From: Acinetobacter higginsii
GTDB taxonomy: Bacteria > Pseudomonadota > Gammaproteobacteria > Pseudomonadales > Moraxellaceae
NCBI RefSeq assembly: GCF_000369525.1
Contig: NZ_KB850076.1
Location: forward strand, 1-64,000
Reading direction: 5' to 3'
Length of the DNA: 64,000 bases
The position numbers and the translations under genes were made by a program. This document shows positions 56,038 to 64,000 of the stretch, piece by piece. Under the pieces are notes generated by a model. It worked only from the letters and a program-made list of their open reading frames with translations, was not told the origin of the DNA and searched no databases. Every line of letters begins with the position of its first letter. Positions within the stretch are counted from its first letter, which is position 1.

Positions 56038-56274
56038 TGTGAGATATCGCTTTTAAGTGGCTTAAGCAGCATAGTCTATACAGGAAAACTTATCTAGCTG
56101 ATGTTCATTGATTTTTGCTGAAAGTTAGAGCTGTCATAAAAGTGTCATCTAAAAACATTATCGTGATTTATATAATAAAAACTGCAATAACAAAAATTGA
56201 GAACGACTTATCCATAGAACTTTAGATTATTTTAAATAAAGGGGCGGGACTTAGAAAATTGAGGAGTTGTTTAT

Positions 56275-56502
56275 ATGCAGAATAAAGTGCCCACAATACG
56301 AGACCAAAAACCGCTGAATCATCGTTTGAATGTGTTACTTTCGGCTTATCAGGCCTTCTTAGTTGCTAAAGGTTTGGTCAACAGTGAATTTAGTCGTCTG
56401 ATCTTTGTTGATAATTATACCCAAACCTTAAAATTCAACCTTTATGATGATGAACTAAAGAAGCAACTGATTGATGAGTTAGAACGATTTAGCTCATTTT
56501 AG
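56275..56502 (+). CDS. hypothetical small protein
   Basis: 75 residues with a strong ribosome site (GAGGAG, about 8 bases before ATG). The sequence HRLNVLLSAYQAFLVAKGLV is helical, then a beta-like stretch SRLIFVDNYTQTLKFNLYD and an acidic helix. Nothing in it matches a family that can be named. It stands alone between the 77-residue gene and the ars operon. Confidence 0.65.
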   Translation: MQNKVPTIRDQKPLNHRLNVLLSAYQAFLVAKGLVNSEFSRLIFVDNYTQTLKFNLYDDELKKQLIDELERFSSF

Positions 56503-56633
56503 GATGCGTTTTCATCCGTTATCAATCTAAAGCGCTCTTCGCCAAACAGTAATCATTGAAAATTTATAAAATCTTATTCATATGACTTTAATCATATATT
56601 TTTAGGTATCTTCATTTTGCTTTAATATATGGA

Positions 56634-56663
56634 TTTACATATATATGGTAAAACATATATATT
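56634..56663 (+). promoter_or_regulatory. predicted promoter and ArsR site of the ars operon
   Basis: TTTACA (56634) and TATATT (56658) spaced by 18 bases form a likely promoter. Repeats ACATATATATGG (56637) and ACATATATATTGG (56653), with a related TTAATATATGG upstream (56621), overlap it and are candidates for ArsR binding, 16 bases apart. Confidence 0.45.
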
Positions 56664-56694
56664 GGTTTCATTCAATTTATCAGATTAGCACGTC

Positions 56695-57120
56695 ATGTCA
56701 GACATCATCATTTATCACAACCCCGCGTGTGGTACTTCCCGCAATACATTGGCTTTAATTCGAAATACTGGGGTAGAACCAACCGTGATTGAATACCTTA
56801 TTACTCCACCAAGCCATGATGAGTTGGTTGGATTGATTCGGGATGCACAATTAACTGTCAGAGATGCAATTCGCCAAAATGTTGAGCCTTATCGTGCGTT
56901 GGCACTTGATCGTGAAGATTGGAGTGATGCTCAACTGATCGAGTTTATGCTTGAACATCCCATTCTGATTAATCGTCCCTTTGTGGTTAGCACGTTGGGC
57001 ACACGTCTTTGTCGACCATCGGAACTTGTACTCGACATTTTACCATTCCCTCAAAAAGGCGCATTTCGCAAAGAAGATGGCGAACAGGTGATTGATGAAC
57101 ATGGTCAGCGAATTCAGTAA
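56695..57120 (+). CDS. arsC: arsenate reductase (glutaredoxin type) ArsC
   Basis: 141 residues. The signature HNPACGTSRNTLALIRNTGVEP contains the catalytic Cys, followed by PPSHDELVGLI and the NRPFVVSTLGTRLCRPSE arsenate-binding Arg region. It reduces As(V) to As(III) with glutathione and glutaredoxin, the substrate for the Acr3 pump downstream. First in arsC-arsR-acr3-arsH. Confidence 0.96.
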   Translation: MSDIIIYHNPACGTSRNTLALIRNTGVEPTVIEYLITPPSHDELVGLIRDAQLTVRDAIRQNVEPYRALALDREDWSDAQLIEFMLEHPILINRPFVVSTLGTRLCRPSELVLDILPFPQKGAFRKEDGEQVIDEHGQRIQ

Positions 57121-57160
57121 ATAGGTGCCGCGAGATTACAGATTGAAAGGGGATCGAGAA

Positions 57161-57481
57161 ATGCAAGCTGTTGATTTTTTTAAATGCTTATCAGATGAAA
57201 CAAGGTTAAATATCGTGATGTTGGTAGCCCAGCATCAGGAGTTGTGCGTCTGTGATCTGACTGAAAAACTACAATTAAGCCAACCGAAAATTTCGCGTCA
57301 TTTGGCGTTATTACGTGCTTCGGGTTTGTTGCAAGATCGCCGTCAGGGGCAATGGGTGTATTACCGTATCAATCCACAACTACCAGCTTGGGGGCATGAG
57401 ATTTTATCGGTTTTGGAGATGCAAGCTGTGACCCTATTTCCAGACCTGCACAGCTTAGCACCCAAAAATTGTTGTGATTAA
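57161..57481 (+). CDS. arsR: ArsR family arsenite-responsive repressor
   Basis: 106 residues from MQAVDFFKCLSDETRLNIVMLV, with AAAGGGGA upstream; a start 12 codons earlier (57125) is possible. It has a winged HTH with the metal-sensing motif ELCVCDLTEKLQLSQPKISRH and VYYRINPQ. As(III) binding at the Cys pair releases it from DNA. It is the second gene of the operon. Confidence 0.93.
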   Translation: MQAVDFFKCLSDETRLNIVMLVAQHQELCVCDLTEKLQLSQPKISRHLALLRASGLLQDRRQGQWVYYRINPQLPAWGHEILSVLEMQAVTLFPDLHSLAPKNCCD

Positions 57482-57487
57482 AATGCC

Positions 57488-58513
57488 ATGAAAACACTGT
57501 CCTTTTTAGATCGTAACCTAACGCTCTGGATTTTTATCGCCATGGCTGTAGGCATTGCCATTGGTATTTTTATGCCACAAGCCTCAGTCAGCTTAAACCA
57601 AATGAGTGTCGATTCAGTCAATCTCCCGATCGCAATCGGTTTGATTTTGATGATGTATCCACCCTTAGCCAAAGTGGATTATGAGACCTTGCCACAAGTG
57701 TTTAAAGATAAGAAAACCTTAACTTTATCCTTGGTGCAGAACTGGATTATTGCGCCTGTTCTGATGTTTGCATTAGCCATTATTTTTTTGCATAACTATC
57801 CAGAATATATGACAGGACTGATTCTGATTGGTTTGGCCCGTTGTATTGCGATGGTGCTGGTCTGGAATGGTTTGGCTTGTGGTGATAATCAATATGTCGC
57901 GGCCTTGGTTGCCTTCAATAGTATCTTCCAGATTCTATTCTTTAGTACTTATGCTTGGTTATTCCTCACGTTTTTACCGCCGTACTTTGGTATTGCAGGG
58001 CAAGTGATCCATATTGATTTTTGGACCATTACCCATGCTGTCTTGGTGTATCTGGGTATTCCATTTTTGCTTGGGTTTCTGACTCGTTTGATCTTGGTAC
58101 GCGCCAAAGGTTTAGACTGGTATCAGCATGTGTTTTTGCCCAAGATCAGCCCGCTCAGCTTGTTGGCTTTACTGTTTACCATTGTGGCGATGTTTAGCTT
58201 GAAAGGCGGTGAGGTTGTGAGCTTGCCTTTAGATGTACTTCGTATTGCGATTCCATTGACCATTTACTTTGTACTCATGTTCTTTATCAGTTTCTTTATG
58301 AGTAAGTGGATAGGCAATGGCTATGCCAAAACGACAGCCATTTCATTTACCGCAGCAGGTAATAATTTTGAGTTGGCATTGGCGGTTGCGATTGCCACTT
58401 TTGGTTTGGCTTCACCAGTCGCATTTACCACGGTAATTGGGCCATTGGTTGAAGTCCCTGTATTGATTGCGCTGGTCAGTGTGTCTTTGTGGCTAAAAAA
58501 GAAATATTTTTAA
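57488..58513 (+). CDS. acr3: ACR3 family arsenite efflux transporter
   Basis: 341 residues with ten membrane helices. The family signature is RCIAMVLVWNGLACGDNQYVA, with the Cys of the substrate pathway, and AAGNNFELALAVAIATFG near the C-terminus. It exports As(III) using the proton gradient. It starts 6 bases after arsR. Confidence 0.95.
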   Translation: MKTLSFLDRNLTLWIFIAMAVGIAIGIFMPQASVSLNQMSVDSVNLPIAIGLILMMYPPLAKVDYETLPQVFKDKKTLTLSLVQNWIIAPVLMFALAIIFLHNYPEYMTGLILIGLARCIAMVLVWNGLACGDNQYVAALVAFNSIFQILFFSTYAWLFLTFLPPYFGIAGQVIHIDFWTITHAVLVYLGIPFLLGFLTRLILVRAKGLDWYQHVFLPKISPLSLLALLFTIVAMFSLKGGEVVSLPLDVLRIAIPLTIYFVLMFFISFFMSKWIGNGYAKTTAISFTAAGNNFELALAVAIATFGLASPVAFTTVIGPLVEVPVLIALVSVSLWLKKKYF

Positions 58514-58528
58514 ATCGGTGTAATTGTA

Positions 58529-59233
58529 ATGACGCTCCCAAATATTGATGTAAATCTTCTTGATCAACCTACATTGGAAAAAGTTCAAGCTAAAGCGCTG
58601 GATCATGCACCCCGTATTTTATTGTTATATGGTTCGAATCGTGAGCGTTCCTATAGCCGTTTAGCGGTGATGGAAGCGGGTCGAATTTTGGAGGCATTTG
58701 GTGCAGAAGTAAAAATATTTCATCCCAAAGGGCTGCCTTTACCAGAGGATGCAGATAGTGAGCATCCCAAAGTAAAAGAATTGCATGAGTTGTTAGCATG
58801 GTCAGAAGGCATGGTGTGGTGTTCGCCTGAACGTCATGGTTCCATGAGTTCAATTTTTAAATCGCAAATTGACTGGATTCCTTTGGCTGGTGGCGCAATT
58901 CGTGCGACACAGGGGAAAACCTTGGCAATTATGCAAGTGAGTGGCGGTTCACAGTCTTTTAATAGTGTTAATCAAATGCGTATTTTAGGACGTTGGATGC
59001 GGATGATTACCATCCCAAACCAGTCTTCAATTCCGAAGGCTTTTTTAGAGTTTGAAGAAGATGGACGCATGAAAGCATCTTCTTATTACGATCGTATCGT
59101 AGATGTGATGGAAGAGCTCTATAAATTTACCTTGCTTACGCGTGGGCAAAGTCTTTATCTAACCGATCGCTATTCTGAACGAAAAGAGTCTGCAGAAGCG
59201 TTATCAAAACGTGTGAATCAACAAAATCTATAA
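58529..59233 (+). CDS. arsH: ArsH organoarsenical oxidase
   Basis: 234 residues. Flavodoxin-like motif LLYGSNRERSYSRLAVMEAGRIL (FMN phosphate binding), then WCSPERHGSMSSIFKSQIDW and TLAIMQVSGGSQSFNSVNQM. ArsH uses NADPH and FMN to oxidise trivalent methylated or aromatic arsenicals to less toxic pentavalent forms. It is the last gene of the ars operon. Confidence 0.95.
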   Translation: MTLPNIDVNLLDQPTLEKVQAKALDHAPRILLLYGSNRERSYSRLAVMEAGRILEAFGAEVKIFHPKGLPLPEDADSEHPKVKELHELLAWSEGMVWCSPERHGSMSSIFKSQIDWIPLAGGAIRATQGKTLAIMQVSGGSQSFNSVNQMRILGRWMRMITIPNQSSIPKAFLEFEEDGRMKASSYYDRIVDVMEELYKFTLLTRGQSLYLTDRYSERKESAEALSKRVNQQNL

Positions 59234-59267
59234 GGCGAATAAATAATAAATAGATCGAGTTAAAATT

Positions 59268-59310
59268 AAAAAGCCCCAGTTGCCTAATTCGGGGTATCGG
59301 CAACTGAGGG
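59268..59310 (-). terminator. minus-strand terminator, copy 1 of a duplicated element
   Basis: On the - strand, CCTCAGTTGCC is followed after a loop by GGCAACTGGGG and then CTTTTT. It is nearly the same as the copy at 59388-59430. The loop also shares the motif CCCCGAATTAGG / CCCTGAATGAGA. It may end a small RNA, or the tail of the AraC transcript. Confidence 0.65.
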
Positions 59311-59344
59311 TAAACTGGGTGCTATCTAAAATAGCGAATTTTAT

Positions 59345-59374
59345 TTAATAATGAATAATGCAATTCATTATTAA
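59345..59374. repeat. A/T palindrome between the two terminators
   Basis: TTAATAATGAAT (59345-59356) and ATTCATTATTAA (59363-59374) are exact reverse complements around AATGCA. It lies between the duplicated terminators and may be an operator or part of a small RNA. Confidence 0.55.
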
Positions 59375-59387
59375 TTTACTCTTTGAA

Positions 59388-59430
59388 TAAAAAGCCTCAG
59401 TTGTCTCATTCAGGGCAAAACAACTGAGGA
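59388..59430 (-). terminator. minus-strand terminator, copy 2 of a duplicated element
   Basis: On the - strand, CCTCAGTTGT with ACAACTGAGG and then CTTTTTATT. It lies about 130 bases after the stop codon of the AraC-type gene. The 325-base gap from arsH to the AraC gene holds only these two terminators and the A/T palindrome; no convincing gene is present. Confidence 0.7.
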
Positions 59431-59558
59431 TGAAATTGAGTTTTTATAATGTATCTTCCTTTTTTAAATAATGGAATAGTTTAGATAAAAAATGCATATT
59501 ATGTATAATTTTGTGGTTAATGGTGTTGAATGTTAATTTAATCAATATTCAACATACC

Positions 59559-60653
59559 TTATTCTTTATATAACTTCTTAGATTGCTGTATATAAAAATT
59601 TTTAATTGAAACTCGTTGTTCCCGAATATAATCACTCGGTTTTTTTCCTGTCCAACTTAAAAATGCTCTAGAAAAGGCACTGATATGGCTATAACCGAGT
59701 AAATCAGAAATTTCTTGAATATTACGATTCGAGTCAATCAGCTTTTTGGCAAGTTCGAACTTCTTTGATTGCAGCAGAGCAGAAAAGGTTGTGTTGGCAA
59801 GAGATAACTCTCTTTTTAAGGTTCTTTCTGATAACTTTAATTTACCTGCAACATCGGTCAGGCTTGGAAAACCTAAACCTGGAGTAAATTTTAATTGCTG
59901 GTTCACTTTTAAAATAATTTTATTATCCTGATCTTGATAGAAAAGGTATTCCTTATTCACCATTTCCATTGCAAGTTGGTAGGCACTATTCGAACTAAAG
60001 GTCAGGGGGAGGTCTAAGCATTTTTGATCAAAAGTAATCTGATTGTAGTCTTGATTAAAATGAAAATTGGGTAAGCGTTTTTCATAAAGTGAATGATAAG
60101 CCTCTTTATCCCAAGTCACATGAATATTGACACCAGTTAAATTAAAGTTGGTGACCATTTGTAGGTTATTCACAATATCAATTAAAGCACTTTCAATAAA
60201 AAATTTATTTACAGTATTTTTCTTACTTTCATTTAAATGAACAGGAAGTTGATAAAGTGGATTAAAGCGAATGATAATTTTATTATTTTTACTAAGTACC
60301 GACAAATCCATTTTATGGATACGCATACTATAATATTTCTGTAAATCTACCAGTACTTTACCAATCGAGCTATTGGTAATAATGACAAAACCGAGTGCAC
60401 CATGCGAGGTGAGTTTACAGTTTAAGCCAAACTGATAACCGACCGCTTTGTCGGGTAAAAGTTCTAATAGTCGAATAATAATATCTGTCCATTGGTCAAA
60501 ACTTATACGTTCATGGTTATTATTATCAGTCAGTAACGATAACGGGATCTGGCAATAGCGAATGACTTCAGCTTTTGGGACACCAAATGTTGTTGCGGTA
60601 TCCACAATTAATTTTAAATAATCGTTATGGATGTTAAGTATTTGTTTTTTCAT
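59559..60653 (-). CDS. AraC family transcriptional regulator (OruR/ArgR-like)
   Basis: 364 residues from MKKQILNIHNDYLKLIVDT; a further ATG 13 codons upstream (60692) lacks family support. The N-terminal part (residues 1-200) fits the arabinose-binding-like domain of OruR-type regulators (GALGFVIITNSSIGKVLVDLQKYY). The C-terminal AraC double HTH is SLTDVAGKLKLSERTLKRELS and NIQEISDLLGYSHISAFSRAFLSWTGKKPSDY. It is divergent from the trimeric adhesin gene, 263 bases away, so that gene is a natural target candidate; the effector is unknown. Confidence 0.93.
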   Translation of the reverse strand: MKKQILNIHNDYLKLIVDTATTFGVPKAEVIRYCQIPLSLLTDNNNHERISFDQWTDIIIRLLELLPDKAVGYQFGLNCKLTSHGALGFVIITNSSIGKVLVDLQKYYSMRIHKMDLSVLSKNNKIIIRFNPLYQLPVHLNESKKNTVNKFFIESALIDIVNNLQMVTNFNLTGVNIHVTWDKEAYHSLYEKRLPNFHFNQDYNQITFDQKCLDLPLTFSSNSAYQLAMEMVNKEYLFYQDQDNKIILKVNQQLKFTPGLGFPSLTDVAGKLKLSERTLKRELSLANTTFSALLQSKKFELAKKLIDSNRNIQEISDLLGYSHISAFSRAFLSWTGKKPSDYIREQRVSIKNFYIQQSKKLYKE

Positions 60654-60854
60654 AGCATAGAAATAAAAAGGTTTTGAATGTCGAGATGACACACTTATAC
60701 CTGAGCCTAAATATACAGTTGTGATTTATTCTTAAAAAGTCCCATTATGTTTATTATTTTTGTTGAATATGTGCTTAATTATGCATTTGAGGAATAATTC
60801 ATTAAAATTACCAAAAATGTGATGTAATTGTTAAAAATGTAGCATGATTGTTAA

Positions 60855-60882
60855 TTGTTTGTAGGTATTATTTTTTTATATT
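60855..60882 (+). promoter_or_regulatory. predicted promoter of the trimeric adhesin gene
   Basis: TTGTTT (60855-60860), 16 bases, then TATATT (60877-60882), giving a short untranslated leader of about 28 bases. The AraC-adhesin spacer is A/T-rich without further clear operators. Weak prediction. Confidence 0.35.
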
Positions 60883-60916
60883 CGTGCGGGTATGAACTAC
60901 ATAAAAGTACCTATTT

Positions 60917-63900
60917 ATGAATAAAATCTATCGCTTGGTCTGGAACAAAAGCCTAAATATATGGACCGTGGTTTCAGAAAACGCCCGTGGCGTAACAAAA
61001 AAACGAAATGTCGCTGCAAATACCTCAATTAAAACAGCAGTTTCATTATCTAACTCTCAATATCAACAGGTTCTGCTTAGACCGAGCTTAATTGCGATAG
61101 CACTCAGTTCTGTGTTTTTTAGCACAGGGGCTTTTGCTGCTACAAATACAGGTGGTGGAGTAGCAGATACAGGTTCTAGTATGGCGATTTCTCCAACGAC
61201 TGCACAGTGTGGTACGGCAGGACAAGCTTCTGTTAGTGGAGGAAATGGCACGGCTGTTGGTTGTGGTAATGATATCGCTGGCACTGATCCCTCTAGAGGG
61301 CAAAATATGACCAATCGCCGAGGGACTGGGGTTGTTGCTTATGGCAGTGGTGTATCTACAGGTGCTTCAGGTGGAGTGGATAGTACAGCAACTGCTGTTG
61401 GCCGACAAAATACGATTCGAGGGGCTGGTGGCGCGACTATCGTAGGGAATGCCAACAATTCCAACACCACAGCAGGTTTTACCAATGTCTTAATGGGACA
61501 AGGGAATAGTACCGTTGGATCAGGTGGTTATAATACCTTAATGGGTGTGGGGAATCAGGTCGTTGATGACCCTGCGGGGACACCTGATGGAACGGGTATT
61601 GGTACTAATAGCATTGCAATTGGTGTTGCCAACCGAGTGACTGGGCAAACTTCAATTGCTTTTGGTCGTCAAAGTTATGCCGATGCAGATTATTCGATTG
61701 CCCAAGGTAACGTGGCAACCGTCAATAAAGGTGCGACAGGGGGGATCGCTTTAGGTTTTTCAGCTACTGTAGATGGAAAGCAAGGTGTAGCGATTGGTAG
61801 TGCTTCTGGTGTCCGAAATTATGATCCTGCGACATCTGCACGAGCCAATGAAGATGCTGTTGCAGTCGGAACAAGAACCAATGCAAGCACACTTGAATCT
61901 GTAGCCATTGGTGCCGGCAGTGAAGTAACGGGTACGGTCTCTACACGTGCACAACAGTTGGCGAATCGTAGGGGAACAGGGAACAATAATTATCCAACAG
62001 GTGAAACACAAGTTTTGAGTAAAGGAACGGCTGTTGGTCAAAATAATAAAATATCAAATCCAGGCGGTGGTACTGCTTTAGGAAACTCCAACACCATTAA
62101 TGGTACTGGCCTACATAATATTGCGATTGGTCAAGGTAACCGTACTGCAGGAGATGGTTACAACACAGCACTAGGGGTTGGAAATGATGCTTCTGTAGGT
62201 AACTCTAATACAGTTATTGGAGTGAACAACATCGCTCGTGGTAACACTGCAATTGCAATGGGGCGTGGAACCAATGCGCTTGCAGATTTTTCTATTGCAC
62301 AAGGGAATACTGCAACTGTGGCAGCAAGTGCCACAGGAGGGATTGCTTTAGGTAACTCTGCCAATACGACAGGTATACGTGGTATTGCCATTGGTAGTGG
62401 TAAGGGTGAGGCAAATAATGATATTACAACAGCACCAAATGCTGGAGGGTTAGATTCAATTGCATTGGGTAGTAGTGCAAGTGCAGCCAACAAAGAGGCC
62501 ATTGCAATAGGTGCTGATGCATCAACAGCATCCACCAACACAAAAAATAATCAAAGTATTGCGATAGGTAAGCTTGCTCAAGCAAGTGGCGATCAAGCCA
62601 TTGCTTTGGGTGCCAATACTCGTGCAGTTGGCGACTCCTCTATTGCTATCGGTGGTGATGACGTTAATCGATTGGCTGAAGACCCAACACTGAGTGCTGA
62701 ATATACTCAAGTCACAGGTGGCACTTTACGGTCAGGTGTGTATCCATCTACTGAAGCTCAACAGGGGGCGACTTCGGTTGGGGTACAAGCTGTTGCAACG
62801 GGGAATTTTTCATCGGCTTATGGTTTAACCTCTAAGGCGACAGGGACAGCATCTTCTGCTTTTGGGGTACAGGCTAACGCCGCAGGTCTAGGTGCTGTTG
62901 CTTTTGGTGCCGTTTCACAAGCATTGGGTCATGGCTCTTTAGCAATGGGGGTAAATGCGACTGCATCAGGCAATGACTCTACCGCAATTGGCTCTGGTAA
63001 TACCAAAGATTTGTCTGCACGCGCTACAGCAGATGGTGCAACTGCGGTTGGTCACCGTTCACTAGCGAATGCTTTGAGTGCGACTGCAATTGGGCAAGGC
63101 GCACAGTCGACAGCAGCCGATGCAACGGCAATCGGAACGGATGCCAAAGCACAAAGTGATAATGACATTGCGATTGGTCTTAATGCAGCTACAGCGGAGG
63201 GATCGGAAGGTGACAACATTGCCATGGGTAATGGTGTTACTACGGGTGCGACTGGAAAAAATGTAGCAATTGGTTCAGATGGGACCACGGCCAACTCAGA
63301 AACAGCCACAGGTGGGGCAGTAGCGATTGGACGTGATCAAATCGCAAAAGGTGATGGTGCAGTTGCCATCGGTGACCCAAACCGAGCCAGCGGTAGTGGT
63401 GCGGTTGCCTTAGGTAAGGACAATACTGCCGCTGGGGATACAGCAGCGTCAACTATGGCAAGTGGTGCGGTTGCGATTGGTAATACTAACGAAGCGATTG
63501 GCCAAGGTTCAGTTGCCATCGGGAATATTTCTAAAGCATCAGCAACTGGTGCTATTGCCTTGGGCGATACAGCTAATGCACAAGCAGAACGTGGTATTGC
63601 ATTGGGGTCTAATGCTGTGGCGACTAATGCAAATGATGTGGCGTTAGGTTCTGGCTCAGTCACTTCCGCAGCCAATCCAACATCGAATGGTACAGTTGGA
63701 GACATTATTTATAACTATGCGGGTACCAGTCCAAGCAGTGTGGTGAGTGTGGGCAGTGAAGGCAACGAACGCCAAATTACCAATGTTGCGGCAGGTCGTG
63801 TCAACGAAACCAGTACCGATGCAATTAACGGTTCACAACTTTATTCAAGCCAACAAGCATTAGGAAATCTTGCTGAGTCAACCGCAAATCATTTAGGCGG

Positions 63901-64000
63901 TAACTCGGTGGTTAATTCAGACGGTTCGATAACCGCACCAAGCTATACGGTAAATGGCAATAATGTCACCAATGTTGGCGCAGCGATTTCAGAACTGGAC
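60917..64000 (+). CDS. trimeric autotransporter adhesin (YadA-like head), 3' end outside window
   Basis: 1,028 codons read without a stop to the window edge. It starts MNKIYRLVWNKSLNIWTVVS, the extended signal peptide (ESPR) of type Vc autotransporters, with the cut site near GAFAATNT (about residue 74). The head is a long array of short YadA-like repeats of the form x-AIAxGxxAxAxGxx, for example TAIGQGAQSTAADATAIGTD. Near the end the neck/stalk signature appears: SVGSEGNERQITNVAAGRVNETSTDAINGSQLYSS. The stalk and C-terminal membrane anchor must lie beyond 64000. It mediates adhesion to host or abiotic surfaces as in Acinetobacter Ata. Confidence 0.95.
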   Translation, partial: MNKIYRLVWNKSLNIWTVVSENARGVTKKRNVAANTSIKTAVSLSNSQYQQVLLRPSLIAIALSSVFFSTGAFAATNTGGGVADTGSSMAISPTTAQCGTAGQASVSGGNGTAVGCGNDIAGTDPSRGQNMTNRRGTGVVAYGSGVSTGASGGVDSTATAVGRQNTIRGAGGATIVGNANNSNTTAGFTNVLMGQGNSTVGSGGYNTLMGVGNQVVDDPAGTPDGTGIGTNSIAIGVANRVTGQTSIAFGRQSYADADYSIAQGNVATVNKGATGGIALGFSATVDGKQGVAIGSASGVRNYDPATSARANEDAVAVGTRTNASTLESVAIGAGSEVTGTVSTRAQQLANRRGTGNNNYPTGETQVLSKGTAVGQNNKISNPGGGTALGNSNTINGTGLHNIAIGQGNRTAGDGYNTALGVGNDASVGNSNTVIGVNNIARGNTAIAMGRGTNALADFSIAQGNTATVAASATGGIALGNSANTTGIRGIAIGSGKGEANNDITTAPNAGGLDSIALGSSASAANKEAIAIGADASTASTNTKNNQSIAIGKLAQASGDQAIALGANTRAVGDSSIAIGGDDVNRLAEDPTLSAEYTQVTGGTLRSGVYPSTEAQQGATSVGVQAVATGNFSSAYGLTSKATGTASSAFGVQANAAGLGAVAFGAVSQALGHGSLAMGVNATASGNDSTAIGSGNTKDLSARATADGATAVGHRSLANALSATAIGQGAQSTAADATAIGTDAKAQSDNDIAIGLNAATAEGSEGDNIAMGNGVTTGATGKNVAIGSDGTTANSETATGGAVAIGRDQIAKGDGAVAIGDPNRASGSGAVALGKDNTAAGDTAASTMASGAVAIGNTNEAIGQGSVAIGNISKASATGAIALGDTANAQAERGIALGSNAVATNANDVALGSGSVTSAANPTSNGTVGDIIYNYAGTSPSSVVSVGSEGNERQITNVAAGRVNETSTDAINGSQLYSSQQALGNLAESTANHLGGNSVVNSDGSITAPSYTVNGNNVTNVGAAISELD

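Noticed and set aside
61063..63705. Long antisense ORFs opposite the trimeric adhesin
   Set aside because: The repetitive GCN/GGN codons of the sense gene keep the antisense frame open; the sense frame has the ESPR signal and YadA repeats.

Overview
The window is a stretch of an Acinetobacter chromosome. The 16S rRNA gene has the Acinetobacter-type sequence, the DNA is A+T-rich with matching codon use, and the housekeeping neighbourhoods (secB-grxC-rhodanese, leuS-lptE-holA, ilvI-ilvH, macA-macB-outer membrane channel, free-standing fabI, orn/rsgA) fit gamma-proteobacteria of this genus. The species cannot be named from the sequence alone. No insertion sequence, prophage or CRISPR array was seen.

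Layout. 1-5.5 kb: one complete ribosomal RNA operon in the order 16S, tRNA-Ile(GAT), tRNA-Ala(TGC), 23S, 5S. RNase III-type processing stems flank 16S and 23S, and an intrinsic terminator follows 5S; the promoter lies left of the window. 5.7-10.8 kb: one very large lipoprotein built of about twelve Ig-like (Big_1-type) repeats, then a tiny 34-residue lipoprotein on the other strand. 11-25.5 kb: mostly small metabolic, repair and stress genes (thioredoxin 2, thioesterases, free Met-R-sulfoxide reductase, YajQ, MnmC, YciI/YciB, RNase AM, LysR regulator, aldo/keto reductase, bestrophin-like protein, RadC, CoaBC). 25.6-28.6 kb: a cytochrome b562 and a compact four-gene operon for repair of alkylated DNA, in which the parts of Ada are carried on separate genes. 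28.6-36 kb: SecB/glutaredoxin/rhodanese, RsgA, oligoribonuclease, a Bax-inhibitor-1 family protein, FabI and a long Sel1-repeat protein. 36-41 kb: a MacAB-type tripartite exporter. 41-46.8 kb: sirtuin, HolA, LptE, LeuRS. 46.8-50.7 kb: branched-chain amino acid genes ilvI-ilvH-ilvC behind a long structured leader. 51-54.5 kb: a MHYT-GGDEF-EAL cyclic-di-GMP protein with a candidate upstream mini-ORF, and a PhaC-like hydrolase. 54.6-59.2 kb: an accessory stretch with a membrane protein/XRE regulator pair behind twin palindromic operators, small unknown genes, and an arsenic resistance operon (arsC-arsR-acr3-arsH). 59.2-64 kb: two near-duplicate minus-strand terminators, an AraC-type regulator, and divergent from it the first 1028 codons of a trimeric autotransporter adhesin that continues beyond the window.

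How genes work together. The surface is represented at both ends: a multi-Ig lipoprotein on the left and a YadA-like trimeric adhesin on the right. Redox and thiol chemistry recurs (TrxC, Grx3, fRMsr, rhodanese domains, ArsC). The alkylation operon joins direct methyl transfer (Ogt domain), oxidative demethylation (AlkB) and a second Fe(II)/2-oxoglutarate oxygenase. The most interesting unexplained signals are the twin TGTAAAG operators around a near-consensus promoter, the possible attenuator in the ilvI leader, the split Ada system with a cysteine-depleted zinc domain, the duplicated terminators that may end two small RNAs, and several translated-looking ORFs of 29 to 34 codons.
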